Source: a virus
Virus record (IMG/VR): IMGVR_UViG_3300037041_000681
Coordinates: 1 to 31,628 of that record
Length of the DNA: 31,628 nt
Strand: one strand, 5' to 3'
Positions within the stretch are counted from its first letter, which is position 1, and every line of letters begins with the position of its first letter. A model generated the notes under the pieces. The model had not been told where the DNA came from. It saw only the letters and a list, made by a program, of their open reading frames with translations, and did no database searches. Shown here piece after piece: positions 9,923 through 17,465 of this stretch. The position numbers and the translations under genes were made by a program.

Positions 9923-11158
9923 ATGAGTATCAAAGGAAAACTTAAAAAGATAAACGAAGAAGCTTTACCACTATATGAAATCTTCATCAACGAAGACGAC
10001 GAAACTGGTATGAACCTTATATCTGTTGTTGAAAAACCAGCGATTGAAATTAAAGGATACGCCTTCTCCGATATAGTTGAGTTAGAGTTCAAACAAGAGG
10101 AAGATAAACAAATCATTGTAGGTCCTGCTCTTATCCCAAATAAAAAGATTAGAAGACAGGATGAGGATGGTAATATGTACTATGTATTTTTCTCAAAAGA
10201 AACGATTGAAAAAATGGTTGAAAAGTTCAACCGCTTCGGCTCAAACAGAAAGATAAATGTTGAACATACAGATAGAATGATTGACGCGTTTATTATGGAA
10301 GACTGGATTGTTGAAGACCAGTACTATGATAAGTCTAAAAAGTATGGATTTGAAGTACCTGTTGGAACATACATGATTAAAGTGAAAGTTGAGGATAAAA
10401 ACTTTTGGATGGAAGAAGTAAAAGGTAATGGTAAGTTTGGTTTTTCAATCGAAGGTCTTTTAGGACAACAACTCGTGACTATGAATGAAGTTAAACAACA
10501 AAACTTTCAATCATATACTGACTATCCTAAGGCTGCTTCTGAAAACGCAAAAATCGCTTTGAGATGGGCTGAGGAAAACGGTTGGGGAAGTTGTGGTACA
10601 CCAGTTGGTAAGGCGAGAGCAAATCAACTAGCAAATGGTGAAGCAATCTCAGAGGAAACTATATCAAGAATGGCTGCTTTTGAAAGACATAGACAGAATA
10701 GTCAAAGAGAGTTAGGTGATGGATGTGGTCGTCTTATGTGGTTAGCTTGGGGTGGTGATGAAGGTGTTGAGTGGGCTAGTAGAAAACTCAAACAGATTAG
10801 AGAAGAAAAAATGAACCTTATAGATGAATTGGATTTAGAAGATTTGAAAGATATACACGATTTTTTAGAACAAGAGTTTAGTATCATTCGTTCAAAACCG
10901 CTTCAATCATCAAATGTTAAAGCGTATAGATATAATACAGAAACTTACGAGTTAGAAATTACATTCAACGATGGCTCAAAGTACAGATATTTTGAAGTTG
11001 ACTACGACACATTTGAGAATATATCTTATGGTGATGCGACTTGTATTACGACAGGTCAAAATGAGTATGGTAGTTGGTTCGAAGGAAAAAGTCCGAGTTA
11101 CGGAGCTGCTATTTGGGAATTTCTAATCAATAATGATGTTCAATATGAACAAATATAA
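9923..11158 (+). CDS. Prohead protease, XkdF-like (peptidase S78_2) with C-terminal KTSC domain
   Basis: A 411-residue protein with three parts. Residues 1-190 fit the XkdF-type phage serine protease: SVVEKPAIEI near the start, VGPALIPNKKIRR, then YYVFFSKETIEKMVEKF, NVEHT and GFSIEG. Residues about 195-290 form the module often attached to these proteases (YPKAASENAKIALRWAEE, GTPVGKARANQLA, ISRMAAFERHR, MWLAWGGDEGVEWA). Residues about 330-411 match a KTSC domain (SSNVKAYRYNTETYELEITF, then KYRYFEVDYDTFENI). The protease is expected to mature the prohead by cleaving scaffold and capsid. The scaffold and capsid genes follow directly, which supports the call. The middle and KTSC modules have no settled function. 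Confidence 0.8.
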   Translation: MSIKGKLKKINEEALPLYEIFINEDDETGMNLISVVEKPAIEIKGYAFSDIVELEFKQEEDKQIIVGPALIPNKKIRRQDEDGNMYYVFFSKETIEKMVEKFNRFGSNRKINVEHTDRMIDAFIMEDWIVEDQYYDKSKKYGFEVPVGTYMIKVKVEDKNFWMEEVKGNGKFGFSIEGLLGQQLVTMNEVKQQNFQSYTDYPKAASENAKIALRWAEENGWGSCGTPVGKARANQLANGEAISEETISRMAAFERHRQNSQRELGDGCGRLMWLAWGGDEGVEWASRKLKQIREEKMNLIDELDLEDLKDIHDFLEQEFSIIRSKPLQSSNVKAYRYNTETYELEITFNDGSKYRYFEVDYDTFENISYGDATCITTGQNEYGSWFEGKSPSYGAAIWEFLINNDVQYEQI

Positions 11159-11175
11159 TTTTTTTTAATCAAAAG

Positions 11176-11210
11176 TTAGAAAAAAATGAGGTGTATTTAT
11201 ATTATATAAT
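11176..11210 (+). promoter_or_regulatory. Phage promoter motif (TTAGAAAAA / TATATTATA), copy 2
   Basis: TTAG starts at 11176 and TATATTATATAAT at 11198, a 22-nt step. It lies 27 nt before the ATG of the scaffold gene and would drive the scaffold and major capsid genes, the most heavily needed products. Confidence 0.7.
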
Positions 11211-11236
11211 ATAAAATAAAAATTAAAAAAGCAAAA

Positions 11237-11809
11237 ATGAGAAAAGACTTAGTTGAAAAGATTAAGAAACAATTAAAATCACTTTTCACTCAAAAGTTCG
11301 CTGAAATTAAAGCTGGTGATATGATGATTTCAACACCAGATGAAGTATTAGTAGTCGGTTCAGAAGTTTTTATGATTGATGAACAAGGATTGAATGTACC
11401 TTTAATGGATGGTGAGTACCTTTTGGATAGTGGTGAGAAGATTGAGGTTGTCTCTGGTAAAGTAACTGAAATCTCTGTTGAAACGGAGGAAGCTCCTGAA
11501 GCGGAAGAGGTAGTTGTTGAGGCTGGTGATAAGAAAATGGAAGAAAAAATGGAATACGAATGTCCATTGACTGAAAAAGTTGAGAAGATGGAGAAGGAAA
11601 TGGAAATGATGAAAAAGATGTTTGAAGAAATGATGGCTGAGAAGCAGGTAATGAAAGAGGAGTTTTCTAAACTCGCTGGTTCACCTTCTGTAAAGTCAAT
11701 CGAGGTTAAACCATCTGAATTCAAATCTGTTGAAACTAAAAAGACTTCTGCGTCAAACATTGACTTAGGTTCAATCTTAGAAAAAGCAAAAAAGAAGGTT
11801 AGGGGCTAA
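11237..11809 (+). CDS. Capsid scaffold / assembly protein
   Basis: A 190-residue highly charged protein. Residues 1-80 hold a compact domain (IKAGDMMISTPDEVLVVGSE ... MDGEYLLDSGEKIEVVSGKV) that commonly precedes the scaffold region in Bacteroidetes phages. Residues about 82-150 are Glu/Lys/Met-rich and predicted to form a coiled coil (repeated KMEKEMEMMKK-type heptads), as expected of a scaffold. The last 20 residues are basic (LEKAKKKVRG), suited to binding the capsid interior. It lies between protease and major capsid genes and is led by the conserved promoter. It is probably cleaved by the XkdF-like protease during maturation; that is inference from family practice. Confidence 0.7.
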   Translation: MRKDLVEKIKKQLKSLFTQKFAEIKAGDMMISTPDEVLVVGSEVFMIDEQGLNVPLMDGEYLLDSGEKIEVVSGKVTEISVETEEAPEAEEVVVEAGDKKMEEKMEYECPLTEKVEKMEKEMEMMKKMFEEMMAEKQVMKEEFSKLAGSPSVKSIEVKPSEFKSVETKKTSASNIDLGSILEKAKKKVRG

Positions 11810-11857
11810 CCAAAAAATCAGGTTTAGAAAAACCAAAAAAATAAAAATTAAAATAAA

Positions 11858-12814
11858 ATGGCTAACACATTAGATTTATCAAACTTGACCAAGTATACAG
11901 ACGAATTGTCTGGTATTCTCCTTAGAGAAGCGGTCCTTAGCGGTAACACTTTTGATTTTATCTCAGTTCAAACTGGTATCAAATACAAAGACGCTATCAA
12001 TTACTTAGAAACTAACCTTAATCCATCTGCTGGTGGTTGTGGTACAATCTCTCCAACAGGTTCTGTTGTATTGAAACAAAGAGACATCGAAGTTTGTCCT
12101 ATCAAAGTAGAAGAAAACATCTGTATTGATGAATTCGAACAATACTGGATTGGTAAACTCGCTCGTGAAGGTTCTTATAACGAAAGTGCTCCTGCGGCTT
12201 TCAATGAACTTTATCTAGCTGACAAAGTAGCAAAAATCGGTCAATTTGTAGAAGACTTATTCTGGAAAGGTGATACTGGTGGAGCTTACGGCGGAGGTGG
12301 ACTTACACTTTGTACTGGTCTATTGGATATCCTTGAAAATACTTCAGCTACAAACTCTGTAATTTCAAGTACTTTCTCAGGTGCTCTTACAACTACTAAC
12401 GCTTTGACTGTGGTTGACGATATGATTAGACTTATCCCTAATGACCTTTTAGGTGAAAGTGACCTAATCCTATTTATGTCACACGCAAACTTCAGAGTAT
12501 TGATGAACGCGTTGAGAAACAACAACTACTTCTTCGGATATGATGGAACAGCTCAACATACTTGGGTTCTTGAAAACTACACTAACACAAATGTTAAAAT
12601 CGTAGCAACAAGAGGTCTTAACGGAAGAAACGAAATGGTACTTACAAAAGGTTCTAACTTATTCTTCGGTACAGATAGCTTCGGTGAAGCAAGAAACGGT
12701 GATGGCTTCCAGTTCTGGTATGACATCAGAGACAACCAAGTTTACTTCAGAGCTAAATTCAAAGTTGGTGCTCAGGTAGCTTACCCTCAATATGTAGTTA
12801 TCAAAAACTCTTAG
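11858..12814 (+). CDS. Major capsid protein
   Basis: A 318-residue protein placed right after scaffold and protease genes, with the size and composition of an HK97-fold capsid protein. The start MANTLDLSNLTKYTDELSGILLREAVLSGNTF, read in two halves, gives a helical N-arm and a segment typical of Bacteroidetes phage capsids. GCGTISPTGSVVLKQRDIEV and a Cys-containing VCPIKVEENICIDEF stretch then follow. The C-terminal half has LILFMSHANFRVLMNALR and a final beta-rich YFRAKFKVGAQVAYPQYVV typical of the P and A domains. Codon use shifts toward C-ending codons (AAC, GAC, TTC, ATC) compared with neighbours, as expected for a very highly expressed gene. A stable hairpin follows the stop. Confidence 0.85.
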   Translation: MANTLDLSNLTKYTDELSGILLREAVLSGNTFDFISVQTGIKYKDAINYLETNLNPSAGGCGTISPTGSVVLKQRDIEVCPIKVEENICIDEFEQYWIGKLAREGSYNESAPAAFNELYLADKVAKIGQFVEDLFWKGDTGGAYGGGGLTLCTGLLDILENTSATNSVISSTFSGALTTTNALTVVDDMIRLIPNDLLGESDLILFMSHANFRVLMNALRNNNYFFGYDGTAQHTWVLENYTNTNVKIVATRGLNGRNEMVLTKGSNLFFGTDSFGEARNGDGFQFWYDIRDNQVYFRAKFKVGAQVAYPQYVVIKNS

Positions 12815-12830
12815 TATATACTGAAAATCA

Positions 12831-12856
12831 AAGGGTGGTTCTTAAAAGCCACCCTT
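12831..12856 (+). terminator. Hairpin after the major capsid gene
   Basis: AAGGGTGGTT pairs with AGCCACCCTT around a 6-nt loop, giving a 10-bp stem with one G-U pair. No T-tract follows (ATATAAAAAT), so it may be a weak terminator or a 3'-end stabiliser of capsid mRNA rather than a full stop. Confidence 0.6.
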
Positions 12857-12878
12857 ATATAAAAATAAAATCAAAAAT

Positions 12879-13394
12879 ATGTCTTGTGTTTTAACAGATG
12901 GTTACACATTGGGGTGTAGGGACAATATCGGAGGTATTCAAACAGTATATATTGGAGAATGGAACGGTGATGATTTACAATATGGTTTCACAACCAGTAA
13001 TGTAATCGATAGTTTCAGTGGTGCGACAGTATCATTCTATACTTTTGAACAAGAAATTGAAGTTGGTTCATACACTGAAAACGGTGTATTCTCAACTGAA
13101 AACCTTACAGCGTTCTACGAACAAACCCTAACAATTACACTTCACAAACTTGACGCGGTATTAAGAAATCAAATCTTACTATTAGGTCAAGGTAAATGGA
13201 GAATACTAGTAAAAGACCAGAGAGGTTTGTACTGGTTGATGGGAAAACAAAATCCTGTCCGTGTATCAGCTTCAACGCCTGGTTTAGGAAAGGCTTATGG
13301 TGACTTAAATGGTGCGGTCATCACATTTATGGGCAAGGAGCCTGAGCCAGCACACGAGGTTACATCGACAGCAGCTGCTACAGTAATCATTTAA
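12879..13394 (+). CDS. Major tail tube protein
   Basis: A 171-residue protein. The opening MSCVLTDGYTLGCRDNIGGI followed by QTVYIGEWN is the pattern I know from tail-tube proteins of Bacteroidetes phages, as are FYTFEQEIEVGSYTENGVFSTEN (given here as FYTFEQEIEVG and YTENGVFSTEN), FYEQTLTITLHKLDAVLRNQ, LLGQGKWRILVKDQRG, YWLMGKQNP and the late GKAYGDLNGAVITF. The protein should polymerise into the hollow tube around the tape measure. It follows the capsid gene after a hairpin and is closed by an intrinsic terminator. No sheath gene is present nearby, supporting a non-contractile tail. Confidence 0.75.
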   Translation: MSCVLTDGYTLGCRDNIGGIQTVYIGEWNGDDLQYGFTTSNVIDSFSGATVSFYTFEQEIEVGSYTENGVFSTENLTAFYEQTLTITLHKLDAVLRNQILLLGQGKWRILVKDQRGLYWLMGKQNPVRVSASTPGLGKAYGDLNGAVITFMGKEPEPAHEVTSTAAATVII

Positions 13395-13428
13395 AAAAGT
13401 TTTTATTCATATTCTTTTAACTTTTTTG

Positions 13429-13456
13429 ACCCTAGTGCAATGCTAGGGTTTTTTTA
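13429..13456 (+). terminator. Intrinsic terminator after the tail tube gene
   Basis: ACCCTAG pairs with CTAGGGT around a 7-nt loop and is followed by a run of T. This ends the scaffold-capsid-tube unit, just upstream of the next promoter motif at 13479. Confidence 0.85.
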
Positions 13457-13478
13457 TTAAAATAAATGGAGTTGATTG

Positions 13479-13508
13479 TTAGAAAAATGATTGAATAAAT
13501 ATATTATA
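13479..13508 (+). promoter_or_regulatory. Phage promoter motif (TTAGAAAAA / TATATTATA), copy 3
   Basis: TTAGAAAAA starts at 13479 and TATATTATA at 13500, a 21-nt step, 24 nt before the ATG at 13532. It sits directly after an intrinsic terminator, so it marks a clean transcription-unit boundary. Confidence 0.7.
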
Positions 13509-13531
13509 CAATATAAATACAAACTTAAAGA

Positions 13532-13936
13532 ATGTTAATACTATCTACTACACAATCTAACAAAGTCGTAGTCACATTGAGGGAGAAATCAACTTTAATT
13601 ACACCTTACTATACTTGGGAGATAGTTAATCAAAACTCTTTTGACACAACTATATTCTCACCAGAGAACTTTACAACAAGTCCATACTATGACGCGTTCA
13701 CTATAAGTATCGGTACACCTTCTTCACTTACTTCTTCTGTTACTTTAGACTTAGTGCCTGGTGAATACCACTATACAGTATATGAAATGAATGGACAGTA
13801 TGACTTGAATATACAAAACGCGGTTGATACGGTTGAAATTGGTTTATTCATAGTGGATGGTACTTTCTCACTTAGTGATATAGTCACATTCACACAGTCA
13901 AACGACGACACGATTAGAGTATTTAATAGTCTATAA
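13532..13936 (+). CDS. Conserved beta-rich virion protein, function unknown
   Basis: A 134-residue protein rich in Thr, Ser and aromatic residues with alternating hydrophobic strands: NKVVVTLREKST, YYTWEIVN, DAFTISIG, LDLVPGEYHYTVYE, and VEIGLFIV. I recognise this pattern from small proteins found beside portal or capsid genes in Bacteroidetes phages, where G-Y-x-Y-x-V-Y-E and a VE-x-G-L-x-V ending recur. An immunoglobulin-like beta-sandwich would fit, and a decoration or tail-surface role is plausible. No experimental function is known to me. It is the first gene after a terminator and a phage promoter and lies 17 nt before the portal gene. Confidence 0.45.
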   Translation: MLILSTTQSNKVVVTLREKSTLITPYYTWEIVNQNSFDTTIFSPENFTTSPYYDAFTISIGTPSSLTSSVTLDLVPGEYHYTVYEMNGQYDLNIQNAVDTVEIGLFIVDGTFSLSDIVTFTQSNDDTIRVFNSL

Positions 13937-13953
13937 AAATCAAAAAGATATAA

Positions 13954-15063
13954 ATGGAAAAAAAACAATTTCAGTTCTATGTACAAGAGGTCGGTACTTC
14001 AATGGCGCCTCAATATGTAGAGAGAGTTTCACGCTCAGGTTGGATTACTTATGGAGATGATAACTTATATCCTGACTACTTAGTGAGTTTAATGAATAGA
14101 AGTGCTAAACACAACGCAATCCTTAAAAGAAAAAACGATATGATTAGTGGTGGTGGTTGGATTATGGAAGGTCTTGACGCAATCGCTGTTAATTTTGTCT
14201 ATAATCCGTATAACGAATATAATTTGGATGAAATCGTATCAAGAACTTCTTATGACTTAGAAATATTTGGTGCTTTTTGTCTTGAAATCATATATTCAAA
14301 AGACAAAACTAAAATAGCTGAGGTAAATTACTTACCAGTTAATAAAATACGCCTTAGTGAGTGTGGTAAGTATGTATATTACTGTAACGATTGGAGTAAT
14401 ATCCGTAAGTTCGCTCCGATTAAATACCCAGTCTATAATCCTAAGACACCTTCAACAAACCAAATATTATACTTCAAAGAATATAGACCTGGCGTAGAAT
14501 ACTACGGACAACCAGATTATATTTCGTCTGTAAATTGGATTGAACTTGAGTGGGAGATTTCACAGTACCATTTAGGACAGGTAAAGAATGGTTTTTCGCC
14601 AGGAATGATTATCAACTTCACAAATGGAGTACCAAGTGATGATGAGATGCAGGATATAATTAGACAACTAAGATTTGACTTTGAGGGAGCTAAGAATTCT
14701 GGTAAGACTATGTTTTTGTTTAGTGATGGACAGGATAAAGCGGCTCAGATTACACCAGTAGCTCTTAACGATAGTGACCAAAGGTTTATTGAGTTGAATA
14801 AAGAAATTACACAGGGTATTTTAACAGGACACCAGATTACAAATCCAATAATTATGGGAGTAGCGGTGCCTGGTGAGCTTGGAGCAAAGAATGAAATTAT
14901 GGAAGCGGTAGAGGTTTTTCAATCGATGTATATAAACCCTAAACAGAAGATTGTTGAGGGTGTATATAATAAGCTTTTGAAGGTTAATGGTTCAACCTCT
15001 AAACTTGAACTTAAAAAGTATGAATTAGACATACAAAAAATAGAAGAAGGAACAACAGAATGA
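13954..15063 (+). CDS. Portal protein
   Basis: A 369-residue protein. The N-terminus has WITYGDDNLYPDYLVSLMNR followed by SAKHNAILKRKNDMISGGGW, the signature of HK97-type portals in Bacteroidetes phages. The central part has ENYLPVNKIRLSE-like beta stretches, and the clip/stem area has SPGMIINFTNG. The portal forms the dodecameric ring at the capsid vertex through which DNA is packaged and ejected. The stop overlaps the start of the connector gene by 4 nt (ATGA), so the two are coupled. The gene lies downstream of the capsid gene instead of upstream, unlike most siphophages. Confidence 0.8.
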   Translation: MEKKQFQFYVQEVGTSMAPQYVERVSRSGWITYGDDNLYPDYLVSLMNRSAKHNAILKRKNDMISGGGWIMEGLDAIAVNFVYNPYNEYNLDEIVSRTSYDLEIFGAFCLEIIYSKDKTKIAEVNYLPVNKIRLSECGKYVYYCNDWSNIRKFAPIKYPVYNPKTPSTNQILYFKEYRPGVEYYGQPDYISSVNWIELEWEISQYHLGQVKNGFSPGMIINFTNGVPSDDEMQDIIRQLRFDFEGAKNSGKTMFLFSDGQDKAAQITPVALNDSDQRFIELNKEITQGILTGHQITNPIIMGVAVPGELGAKNEIMEAVEVFQSMYINPKQKIVEGVYNKLLKVNGSTSKLELKKYELDIQKIEEGTTE

Positions 15064-15623
15064 ATGCTCAATTAATAAACACAGACTATATGTTCAAGTA
15101 CACCATTGTTGATGACAATGTAGATGTTAATTTAATTACTAAAATGATTTGGAAGGCTCAAGACTTGAACATTCAATCCACTCTTGGTGAAAACTTATAT
15201 ACAAGAATTATGAATGATTGTCCTAACTTCACTGGAGCTTACTTAACTCTTGTTAAAAGTTATATTCAACCAGCGCTCGCAGAATGGACTGTATATCACC
15301 TCATGCCGTTTATTAATTTTAGATTGACAAATAAAGCGGTAAGTTTAAAAAACTCAGACAATAGTAATCCATCAACAATTGACGACTTAAAGTGGTTGAG
15401 AGACCAAGTAAGGAATAACGCAGAATTTTATAGTGAGCGTATAAGGGATTATATCAAAAATAATCAAGACGCGTTCCCAGAGTATTTTGTAAAGAATAAT
15501 GTTTTTGAAATTACACCGAATAGAACAAACTACTTCTCAGGTATTCACACATCTGGTTTTAGAAGTAGTAGATATCCAGGCCCTGCTTTTGGTAATATCG
15601 ACCCGTGTGACACTTGTGATTAA
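15060..15623 (+). CDS. Head-tail connector / adaptor (DUF6712-like)
   Basis: A 187-residue protein coupled to the portal gene by ATGA. It shows the pattern of the connector family found after portals in Bacteroidetes phages: DDNVDVNLITKMIWKAQDLNIQ split over an alpha-helix, STLGENLYTRI, YIQPALAEWTVYHLMPF, then LTNKAVSLKNSD, AEFYSERIRDYIKNN and FPEYF. Such proteins attach beneath the portal ring. The C-terminal 35 residues (Phe/Gly/Pro/Arg-rich, ending in CDTCD) look flexible, and the paired Cys could bind metal. The stop codon abuts the second GTGAGGAACAATAATA box. Confidence 0.65.
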   Translation: MNAQLINTDYMFKYTIVDDNVDVNLITKMIWKAQDLNIQSTLGENLYTRIMNDCPNFTGAYLTLVKSYIQPALAEWTVYHLMPFINFRLTNKAVSLKNSDNSNPSTIDDLKWLRDQVRNNAEFYSERIRDYIKNNQDAFPEYFVKNNVFEITPNRTNYFSGIHTSGFRSSRYPGPAFGNIDPCDTCD

Positions 15624-15646
15624 AAAGTGAGGAACAATAATAATGA
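15622..15646 (+). promoter_or_regulatory. Conserved GTGAGGAACAATAATA box (copy 2)
   Basis: This overlaps the stop codon of the connector gene and is followed by TATATAGATT 31 nt after the GTGAG. It precedes the small-gene and lysis cluster. It is identical to copy 1 over the whole 16-nt core. Confidence 0.5.
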
Positions 15647-15667
15647 ATAGAATAGAATATATAGATT

Positions 15668-15775
15668 ATGTCTAAAAAGAAGAAGAAATATAGTAGTAAA
15701 AATAAAAGAATACTTAAAGAATGTTTAGCAGAAAAAGTTAAACAAGAAAAATCTAATGTAGAAAAAAATGGATAG
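15668..15775 (+). CDS. Tiny basic protein (35 aa)
   Basis: A 35-residue frame begins ATG TCT AAA AAG and encodes an N-terminal Lys run, then KYSSKNKRILKEC and a Lys/Glu-rich helix. It overlaps the next gene by 8 nt (ATGGATAG), the same overlap length seen at five other junctions here, which argues that it is translated and coupled. No family is recognised. A highly basic peptide in front of a lysis-type cluster could bind nucleic acid or membrane phospholipid, but this is speculation. Confidence 0.5.
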   Translation: MSKKKKKYSSKNKRILKECLAEKVKQEKSNVEKNG

Positions 15776-16031
15776 TCAAATTTTTATTTATATTTTAGGT
15801 CTAGCACTCGCGGTGGTTTCTTACTTTCTAAAAGCAACGATGGATAGACTTAAAGATGTTGAAAAACAATCAAACCTCAACACTCAAAAATGTTCAGTAC
15901 TTGAAGGTGAGTACAACTTAAAGTTTATACACATGACAGAGAAGTTTGATGAGTTACATAACGCAGTAAGAGACCTAACGATAGAAATAAAGACCTTGAC
16001 TAAGGAACTACATACAAAAAAAAACTACTAA
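15768..16031 (+). CDS. Membrane-anchored coiled-coil protein, possible lysis accessory
   Basis: An 87-residue protein. Residues 4-24 (QIFIYILGLALAVVSYFLKA) form one transmembrane helix near the N-terminus. Residues about 26-85 are charged and heptad-like (RLKDVEKQ ... FDELHNAVRDLTIEIKTLTKEL), predicted as a coiled coil. This plan matches XhlA-type or spanin-like lysis accessories, though neither can be assigned by motif. It is followed by a two-helix membrane protein 3 nt later. The pair sits after the head genes and before a fibre gene, a usual place for lysis genes. The start overlaps the preceding small gene by 8 nt. Confidence 0.45.
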   Translation: MDSQIFIYILGLALAVVSYFLKATMDRLKDVEKQSNLNTQKCSVLEGEYNLKFIHMTEKFDELHNAVRDLTIEIKTLTKELHTKKNY

Positions 16032-16034
16032 ATA

Positions 16035-16235
16035 ATGGAAAAGATGTTCGACAGATTGTTTAAGAGTGGTTTGATGACTACTATACTTGGTTTCGTAGTG
16101 ATTATACTTTCAATCGTAATGATATACACTCACAAACACAGTATTACAGAAGTAAGTGGTTGGTTAGGTTTAGGTCTAGCCTTCTTAAGAAGTAAAGATA
16201 CTTTAATTGGAATTAAAGATAAAAATATAAACTAA
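16035..16235 (+). CDS. Small holin-like membrane protein
   Basis: A 66-residue protein with a strong hydrophobic helix at residues 13-31 (MTTILGFVVIILSIVMIYT) and a second, weaker one at about 41-52 (GWLGLGLAFL), then a charged tail (RSKDTLIGIKDKNIN). Short length, two membrane segments and a charged C-terminus are typical of holins or phage membrane proteins of this sort in Bacteroidetes phages. It follows the coiled-coil membrane protein by 3 nt. No endolysin is recognised next to it, so the lysis call rests on topology and position only. Confidence 0.45.
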   Translation: MEKMFDRLFKSGLMTTILGFVVIILSIVMIYTHKHSITEVSGWLGLGLAFLRSKDTLIGIKDKNIN

Positions 16236-16239
16236 AAAA

Positions 16240-16470
16240 ATGGAAAACAACACATTCTCAAATAGAGAAGGATTATTAATCGAATTACCAACTCTATCAG
16301 CAACAGAAACATTCTCAAACAAAGTAGCCTTAGAAGAGGTATTAGGAATTGAAAATGATAGTACTTTTTCTAACCTTATAGTTGTTCAAAAAGCAGTTTT
16401 AAGTAAGAAAAAAGTTGTTGATAAAAAAGATGGTGGTAAAGATGATGGTAAAGGAGCTTTTCAAGCCTAA
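16240..16470 (+). CDS. Small protein with three TFSN repeats, unknown
   Basis: A 76-residue protein starting 4 nt after the holin-like gene. It contains three units headed by TFSN at residues 5, 24 and 42 (spacing 19 and 18), each followed by a hydrophobic/acidic stretch such as LIELPTL, ALEEVLGIE and LIVVQKAVL. The tail is Lys/Asp/Gly-rich (KKDGGKDDGKGAF). No family is recognised. The short repeat period suggests a small solenoid or trimeric fibre-like adaptor. It precedes the fibre gene at 16490 and may be a structural partner of it; that is only a guess from position. Confidence 0.45.
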   Translation: MENNTFSNREGLLIELPTLSATETFSNKVALEEVLGIENDSTFSNLIVVQKAVLSKKKVVDKKDGGKDDGKGAFQA

Positions 16471-16489
16471 AAAATTAAAATAAAATAAA

Positions 16490-17329
16490 ATGTCAGATTT
16501 TCAACAAAACACAATTACAAACAGACAGGCTGTCTTGGACTACATTGACGCAAACTCAGGTGGTGGAGGTGGTGGTAGTCAAACTTTATCAGATGTATTA
16601 ACACAAGGACAAACTACAGGTAATCAAGCAATTTTTTCACCAGATTTATTTACTACTTTATTAGTAGAAGATGGTGGTGGGTCTTTCGTTTGTACCAGTG
16701 GTTCTATTACTTACGGAGTGAACATAACTGGTGTATCAGAACTTTCAGCCTCAGATGGAAATACAAGTGAGCTTTCAAGATTACAAATACAACCAACTCA
16801 AGCACAATTTACTACAAATGACACAACTGGTAATTTATATAGTGAATTATTATTGAGAAGTGATTATACGACATTGACATACTTTGATAATGACACATCT
16901 AAGATTTCACAATTATCATTAGACAATACTCAATCTGTATTAGTATATAATATCTTTGGTGGCGTTAATAATACGGTTGATGTAAATGCAAATCAAGCTA
17001 AATTACAATTTGATGATGTAACTAGTAATGGTATTCAAGGCACTTTTCTAGCCAGTCAGGCTTCAATTACTGCCACATTTAATGATGTTAATGCTAATGT
17101 TCAATCAGGTTTTTTCGCTAACCATACAAAAACAGAGATATACTATACTGAAAGTCCTACGATTGAAAATACTATCAGAGTTGACCAACTTGGTTATTAC
17201 ATAAAAGATGTTCCGGCTCACGATGATAATGCTGCTGCTATAACAGCTGGTCTTACAGCAGGTTATATCTTTAAGACAACAGGTTCAGGTGCTATTACTA
17301 CATCAGGCGTTCTCTGTATAGTACAATAA
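16490..17329 (+). CDS. Tail/head fibre protein with poly-Gly linker
   Basis: A 279-residue protein. The N-terminal anchor (residues 1-22, NTITNRQAVLDYIDAN) is followed by a six-Gly linker and TLSDVLTQGQTTGNQA, a pattern common at the start of Bacteroidetes phage fibres. The shaft (about 60-235) is rich in Thr, Ser, Asn and Gln with short strand periodicity, like a triple beta-helix. The C-terminus (PAHDDNAAAITAGLTAGYIF, then GVLCIVQ) is the trimer-tip motif often written as AAAxAGLxxGxxY. It ends a transcription unit: two hairpins follow its stop. The receptor is unknown. A head fibre is also possible, because it follows head and lysis genes. Confidence 0.6.
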   Translation: MSDFQQNTITNRQAVLDYIDANSGGGGGGSQTLSDVLTQGQTTGNQAIFSPDLFTTLLVEDGGGSFVCTSGSITYGVNITGVSELSASDGNTSELSRLQIQPTQAQFTTNDTTGNLYSELLLRSDYTTLTYFDNDTSKISQLSLDNTQSVLVYNIFGGVNNTVDVNANQAKLQFDDVTSNGIQGTFLASQASITATFNDVNANVQSGFFANHTKTEIYYTESPTIENTIRVDQLGYYIKDVPAHDDNAAAITAGLTAGYIFKTTGSGAITTSGVLCIVQ

Positions 17330-17333
17330 CCAC

Positions 17334-17354
17334 TCTTAGATAAGAAATCTAAGA
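17334..17354 (+). terminator. First of two tandem hairpins after the fibre gene
   Basis: TCTTAGAT pairs perfectly with ATCTAAGA around a 5-nt loop, 5 nt after the fibre stop. There is no T-tract of its own. It stands directly before the second hairpin. Confidence 0.55.
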
Positions 17355-17356
17355 CT

Positions 17357-17389
17357 AACCCACTTCATATTTGGAGTGGGTTTCTGTTT
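17357..17389 (+). terminator. Terminator hairpin after the fibre gene
   Basis: AACCCACT pairs with AGTGGGTT around a 10-nt loop and is followed by TTCTGTTTAT, a broken T-tract. With the preceding hairpin it probably ends the late unit that includes the lysis-type and fibre genes. Confidence 0.7.
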
Positions 17390-17401
17390 ATCCATAAAAA
17401 A

Positions 17402-17449
17402 ACCACCTTTGAAAAAAGTTTAATTTTTTTTACAATATATAGTAGTATA
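17402..17449 (+). promoter_or_regulatory. Possible promoter region before the nuclease gene
   Basis: ACCACCTTTGAA is followed by a T-rich tract and ATATATAGTAGTATAA. A similar pairing (ACCACTTTTGGAA with ATATATAGTATAAT) precedes the gene at 21740, but the distance between the two blocks differs, so a shared promoter class is only tentative. Confidence 0.35.
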
Positions 17450-17465
17450 AAAAAAATTAACAATT

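Noticed and set aside
11824-11846. A seventh TTAGAAAAA promoter motif before the capsid gene
   Set aside because: TTAGAAAAA is present, but no TATATTATA occurs 21-22 nt later; only A-rich sequence follows.
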